From Bacillota bacterium (GTDB lineage: Bacteria; Bacillota; UBA4882; UBA8346), in assembly GCA_023415835.1 (NCBI GenBank), contig JAEZJK010000062.1, positions 1 through 54,913 of the forward strand: a stretch of 54,913 bases of DNA, written 5' to 3'. Below the pieces are notes generated by a model. It made no database searches. It was not told where the DNA came from and saw only the letters and a program-made list of their open reading frames with translations. Below are positions 52,094 through 54,913 of this stretch, in pieces. The first letter of the stretch is position 1. Each line of letters starts with the position of its first letter. The translations under genes were made by a program, and so were the position numbers.

Positions 52094-52987
52094 GTGGATG
52101 AATTGATTGAATTTTTGCAATTAAATTTATTTTTTTTGTTAAGATATCTTCTATTATTAACGGTTTCAGCTCTGCTGACTGTTTTTTTAATACCTTACCT
52201 GAATAACCTTTTGACCGAATCTAACCTTCTTAAACCTAACTATCGCGGTGTAAGTATTCCGGCCGCCACTGGTTTAATATTTGTGATTGTGTTACCAATA
52301 ACCGTTGGTTTAGGGTTCTTGTTAGCGATTAATAGTTTTATCTCTGTTCATGCTGTTCTTTTTCTCTTAGTTATCCTGGGGATGGGATTAGCCGGTTTGA
52401 TGGATGATTGTTTAGGAAGCCATACGGTCAAAGGTTTTAGGGGACATGTTAAAGCTTTTATAAAGGAACGGAAACTGACCACCGGAGGATTTAAAGCGCT
52501 TTTCGGAGGCACGGTCGCCTTAGTGTTTAGTATCGCTAATGCCAGATTGAATGGTTTTGGACAGTATCCTTGGATGTTTGTGGTTGATTTTCTTTTGGTC
52601 GCCCTTACGGCAAATATAATTAATTTGTTTGATCTTCGACCAGGGCGGGCCGGGAAGGTTTTCTTATTGATTTTTACCATAATTCTTTTGTTAAGTAAGA
52701 ATTTCATCAACTTTACCGGTTTATTCCTACCGGTATTAGTTATTTTATTAGTATATTTACCACATGATTTGAAAGCTAAAATGATGTTGGGTGATTCCGG
52801 TTCCAATCTTTTAGGCGCTTCGCTAGGAATGATGATGGTTTGGATGTTGAGCGGTTTTGGAAAGATTATCGCCCTAATAATTTTCCTGGGTTTGCAGTTT
52901 GCCGCTGAAAAGCTTTCTTTTTCTGAAATTATCGATAAGTATGGTCCACTTAAGTATTTTGACCAACTAGGACGTGATAAACCTTGA
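52094..52987 (+). CDS. MraY/WecA-like glycosyl-1-phosphate transferase
   Basis: 297 residues with about nine membrane helices. GLMDDCLG (DD), NIINLFDLRPGRAGK and KMMLGDSGSNLLG are the polyprenyl-phosphate transferase motifs; the HHH block of true MraY is absent. It therefore probably transfers a sugar phosphate other than MurNAc-pentapeptide, for a teichoic-acid-like or spore-related polymer. The NLFDLRPGRA word is typical of the copies next to spo0A-steAB. Its stop overlaps the nfo start. Confidence 0.85.
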   Translation: MDELIEFLQLNLFFLLRYLLLLTVSALLTVFLIPYLNNLLTESNLLKPNYRGVSIPAATGLIFVIVLPITVGLGFLLAINSFISVHAVLFLLVILGMGLAGLMDDCLGSHTVKGFRGHVKAFIKERKLTTGGFKALFGGTVALVFSIANARLNGFGQYPWMFVVDFLLVALTANIINLFDLRPGRAGKVFLLIFTIILLLSKNFINFTGLFLPVLVILLVYLPHDLKAKMMLGDSGSNLLGASLGMMMVWMLSGFGKIIALIIFLGLQFAAEKLSFSEIIDKYGPLKYFDQLGRDKP

Positions 52988-53826
52988 TGCGGCTGGGAGT
53001 CCATGTTTCAATCGGAAAGGGTTTTGCGGGGACGGTCGCTCAAGCCCAAGTTTTGGGTTGTGAAGGGTTTCAGATGTTTGTGGCCAATCCCCGGGGCTGG
53101 GCCCGGAAACCGATAGCGGAAAATGACATCAACTTATTTAAAACCAAAAGAAAAATGTCACAACTCTGGCCGGTAGTAGTCCATTTGGCTTATCTCCCCA
53201 ATCCCGCGTCCGAAGATCCGGAGTTGTATGAAAAATCGGTAATTACCTTAGCAGAAGAATTTAACCGGGCAAATCTCCTTGAAGCCGATTTTTTTGTGTT
53301 TCACCCTGGTAAAAACAAGGCCCGTCAGGCTGGAATCGAGCGCATTATTAAAGCTGTCAATTCTGTTTTATCCGATGTACCCGGTCCGACTTTAATGCTC
53401 TTTGAGAATCAAGCCGGTGCTGGAGGGGAGATTGCCGGGAACTTTGAGGGGCTTCGGGAATTGATCGGAGGGATTGACGACCAACGCCGGGTTGGAATCT
53501 GCTTTGATACCTGTCACGCCTTCGCCGCCGGTTATAATTTGAGTAACCGTGAAGGTTGGGAAAAAACCCTGGATGATATAGACCGTTTACTTGGAATGGA
53601 AAAGTTAAAGCTGTTTCATCTTAATGATGCAATGGGGGATCTTGGATCACACCTTGACCGCCATCAACATATCGGATCCGGGAAGATCGGTTTTGCGGGG
53701 TTTGAATATTTGGTCAACCACCCCCAACTGAACAAACTTCCGGGAATCTTGGAAACACCACAAGAATCTGCTGAAGATGATCTGAGAAATCTGGCGGCTT
53801 TGCGCCAATTATATAGGCTGCAATAA
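52987..53826 (+). CDS. nfo: Endonuclease IV (apurinic/apyrimidinic endonuclease)
   Basis: 279 residues from ATG 52987. Metal-ligand motifs VHPG-like FHPGKNKA, ENQAGAGGE, GICFDTCHAFAAGY and FHLNDAMGDLGSHLDRHQHIG are all present. It cuts at abasic sites in base-excision repair and is important in spore DNA repair in Bacillus. Coupled to the MraY-like gene by TGATG. Confidence 0.95.
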   Translation: MRLGVHVSIGKGFAGTVAQAQVLGCEGFQMFVANPRGWARKPIAENDINLFKTKRKMSQLWPVVVHLAYLPNPASEDPELYEKSVITLAEEFNRANLLEADFFVFHPGKNKARQAGIERIIKAVNSVLSDVPGPTLMLFENQAGAGGEIAGNFEGLRELIGGIDDQRRVGICFDTCHAFAAGYNLSNREGWEKTLDDIDRLLGMEKLKLFHLNDAMGDLGSHLDRHQHIGSGKIGFAGFEYLVNHPQLNKLPGILETPQESAEDDLRNLAALRQLYRLQ

Positions 53827-53873
53827 AGTTCTTAGATTCACCGTAGGTTATTGCAACATATTTTCCTCGAACC

Positions 53874-53959
53874 ATAAATTGAAATAAATACTGTAATATG
53901 CCCTTCACCATCCATGAGTTAAGATTGGAAAAGTATAAACGAAATTTATTTCAATTTAT
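53874..53959. repeat. Long palindrome upstream of rnhA (family member 2)
   Basis: Perfect 16-bp arms, ATAAATTGAAATAAAT (53874-53889) and its complement (53944-53959). The right arm is followed by ATAGTTAAGGAG, the rnhA binding site. Relative to the element before mraY, several arm bases have changed on both sides so that pairing is kept. Confidence 0.65.
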
Positions 53960-53980
53960 ATAGTTAAGGAGTAAAAAAAT

Positions 53981-54421
53981 TTGAAAACGGTAGAAATCTA
54001 TACCGATGGCGCTTGTTCCGGAAATCCGGGTCCCGGCGGTTGGGCTGCGGTATTAATCCATAATGGTAATGAACGGGAGCTTTCCGGGTTTGAACCTCAT
54101 ACCACCAATCAAAGAATGGAATTGCAGGCTGCTATTGAAGGGCTTAGGGCGCTAAAATTCCCCTGTTTGGTTAAACTATATTCCGATAGCGCTTATCTAA
54201 TCAATGCTTTCCGTCAAAATTGGATCGGCAACTGGCTTTCGAACGGATGGCATAATTCCCAAAAAAAGCCAGTTGAAAACCGTGAGTTATGGGAAGAGCT
54301 TCTCCGGTTAACCCAAACACATCAAGTGGAATGGATCAAGGTTCAGGGACATGGTGACAATCACTATAATAATCGTTGTGATTCATTAGCCAGGATAGCT
54401 ATTAAAACAGAAAGTAAATAA
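53981..54421 (+). CDS. rnhA: Ribonuclease HI
   Basis: 146 residues. The four carboxylates lie in YTDGACSGNPGPGGW, MELQAAI, LYSDSAYL and NRCDSLAR; the handle region GWHNSQKKPVENRELW is of the E. coli HI type. It degrades RNA in RNA-DNA hybrids. TTG start behind AAGGAG, directly after the palindrome. Confidence 0.95.
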   Translation: MKTVEIYTDGACSGNPGPGGWAAVLIHNGNERELSGFEPHTTNQRMELQAAIEGLRALKFPCLVKLYSDSAYLINAFRQNWIGNWLSNGWHNSQKKPVENRELWEELLRLTQTHQVEWIKVQGHGDNHYNNRCDSLARIAIKTESK

Positions 54422-54537
54422 TATTATATTTTAAAAATCTTGATGTAATATGTATTATTTGGCAGGATTCCATTTTCTAATGGCGAACCAATAGTTTTGT
54501 TGTGAAGCTTATTATAATACTGAAGGAGTGAACCGAC

Positions 54538-54913
54538 TTGCTAACACAGACGCAGATTGAGGAATTGAAAGAAAGGGCTCGAAATATGCGAGGTCATATT
54601 ATCAGGATGTTGGCTGCCGCTAAATCCGGTCATCCCGGAGGATCGCTTTCAGCCGTTGACCTACTGTCTTATCTTTATTTTTACAAAATGAAAAACGACC
54701 CTAAAAATCCCAAAATGCCGGATCGTGACCGTTTTATTTTAAGTAAAGGGCACGCCGGACCGGTATTGTATTCCGCTTTAGCCGAGAGAGGTTATTTTGA
54801 CAAAGAATTAATCTGCACTTTACGGCAGTTTAACAGCATATTACAAGGTCATCCCGATATGAAGAAAACCCCGGGAGTGGAAATTTCCAGTGGTTCATTG
54901 GGACAAGGGCTTT
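54538..54913 (+). CDS. Transketolase, N-terminal part (runs off the window)
   Basis: The first 125 residues of a transketolase N-terminal (TPP-binding) section. The start TTG 54538 follows AAGGAGTG. KSGHPGGSLSAVDLL, RDRFILSKGHAGPVLYSAL and GVEISSGSLGQGL are the thiamine-diphosphate-domain motifs. The C-terminus lies outside. In many Bacillota the two halves are split into separate genes, which cannot be judged here. A TATAAT at 54513-54518 may be its -10, but no -35 was found at normal spacing. Confidence 0.9.
   Translation, partial: MLTQTQIEELKERARNMRGHIIRMLAAAKSGHPGGSLSAVDLLSYLYFYKMKNDPKNPKMPDRDRFILSKGHAGPVLYSALAERGYFDKELICTLRQFNSILQGHPDMKKTPGVEISSGSLGQGL

Noticed and set aside
52348..53004. 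218-residue minus-strand reading frame
   Set aside because: Antisense shadow of the MraY-like transferase gene, which has clear family motifs on the plus strand.
1..54913. CRISPR arrays, rRNA and tRNA genes
   Set aside because: No regularly spaced repeats with unique spacers and no recognisable rRNA or tRNA sequence were seen on either strand.

Overview
The window looks like chromosome from an endospore-forming member of the Bacillota (Clostridia or a related deep lineage); I cannot name a species. The evidence is spo0A, spoIVB, four CotS-like coat kinases, a YjcZ-like small peptide, a meso-diaminopimelate-type MurE, FapR control of lipid synthesis and strong AGGAGG ribosome binding sites with frequent TTG/GTG starts. 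No rRNA, tRNA or CRISPR array was seen.

Region 1 (1-8200) is a defence island. A tandem-repeat tract resembling an IS21-type element end runs into a 5'-truncated family A DNA polymerase gene. A complete, tightly overlapping type I Wadjet operon (jetABCD) follows. It combines an SMC-like condensin (JetABC) with a Toprim-type nuclease (JetD) and is expected to act against plasmids.

Region 2 (8200-15900) is accessory and partly decayed. It holds a methyltransferase, small secreted or hypothetical proteins, a broken SWIM-type gene, a zinc-ribbon membrane protein, a 31-residue YjcZ-like spore peptide missed by ORF length cut-offs, and a GH43 glycosidase with ricin-type lectin repeats broken by one frameshift, followed by a second lectin remnant.

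Region 3 (15900-22300) holds a YitT membrane protein, three CotS-like kinases on the minus strand, a fourth on the plus strand behind a 54-residue membrane peptide, and a PHP phosphoesterase. Two copies of a palindromic MITE-like repeat sit among the kinases.

Region 4 (22570-33900) is a division and cell-wall cluster: mraZ with its operator repeats, rsmH, ftsL, a PASTA penicillin-binding protein, murE, murF, mraY, ftsW/spoVE and murA. murD, murG, murC, murB and ftsQAZ are absent from their usual places.

Region 5 (33900-46500) runs from a secreted unknown through fapR (with operator) and fabH, a GAF-GGDEF protein, obgE, yhbY, proB, nadD, an RRM protein, a PilZ protein, yqeK, rsfS and leuS. 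It is the familiar obg-to-leuS ribosome/NAD cluster with a few inserted genes.

Region 6 (46450-54913) has a YgjP-like metalloprotease, spoIVB, spo0A, steA, steB, a family 2 glycosyltransferase, an MraY-like transferase, endonuclease IV, RNase HI and the start of transketolase, which runs off the end. Long palindromes sit directly upstream of mraY, rnhA and leuS; the first two look like diverged copies whose stems have changed in a compensating way.
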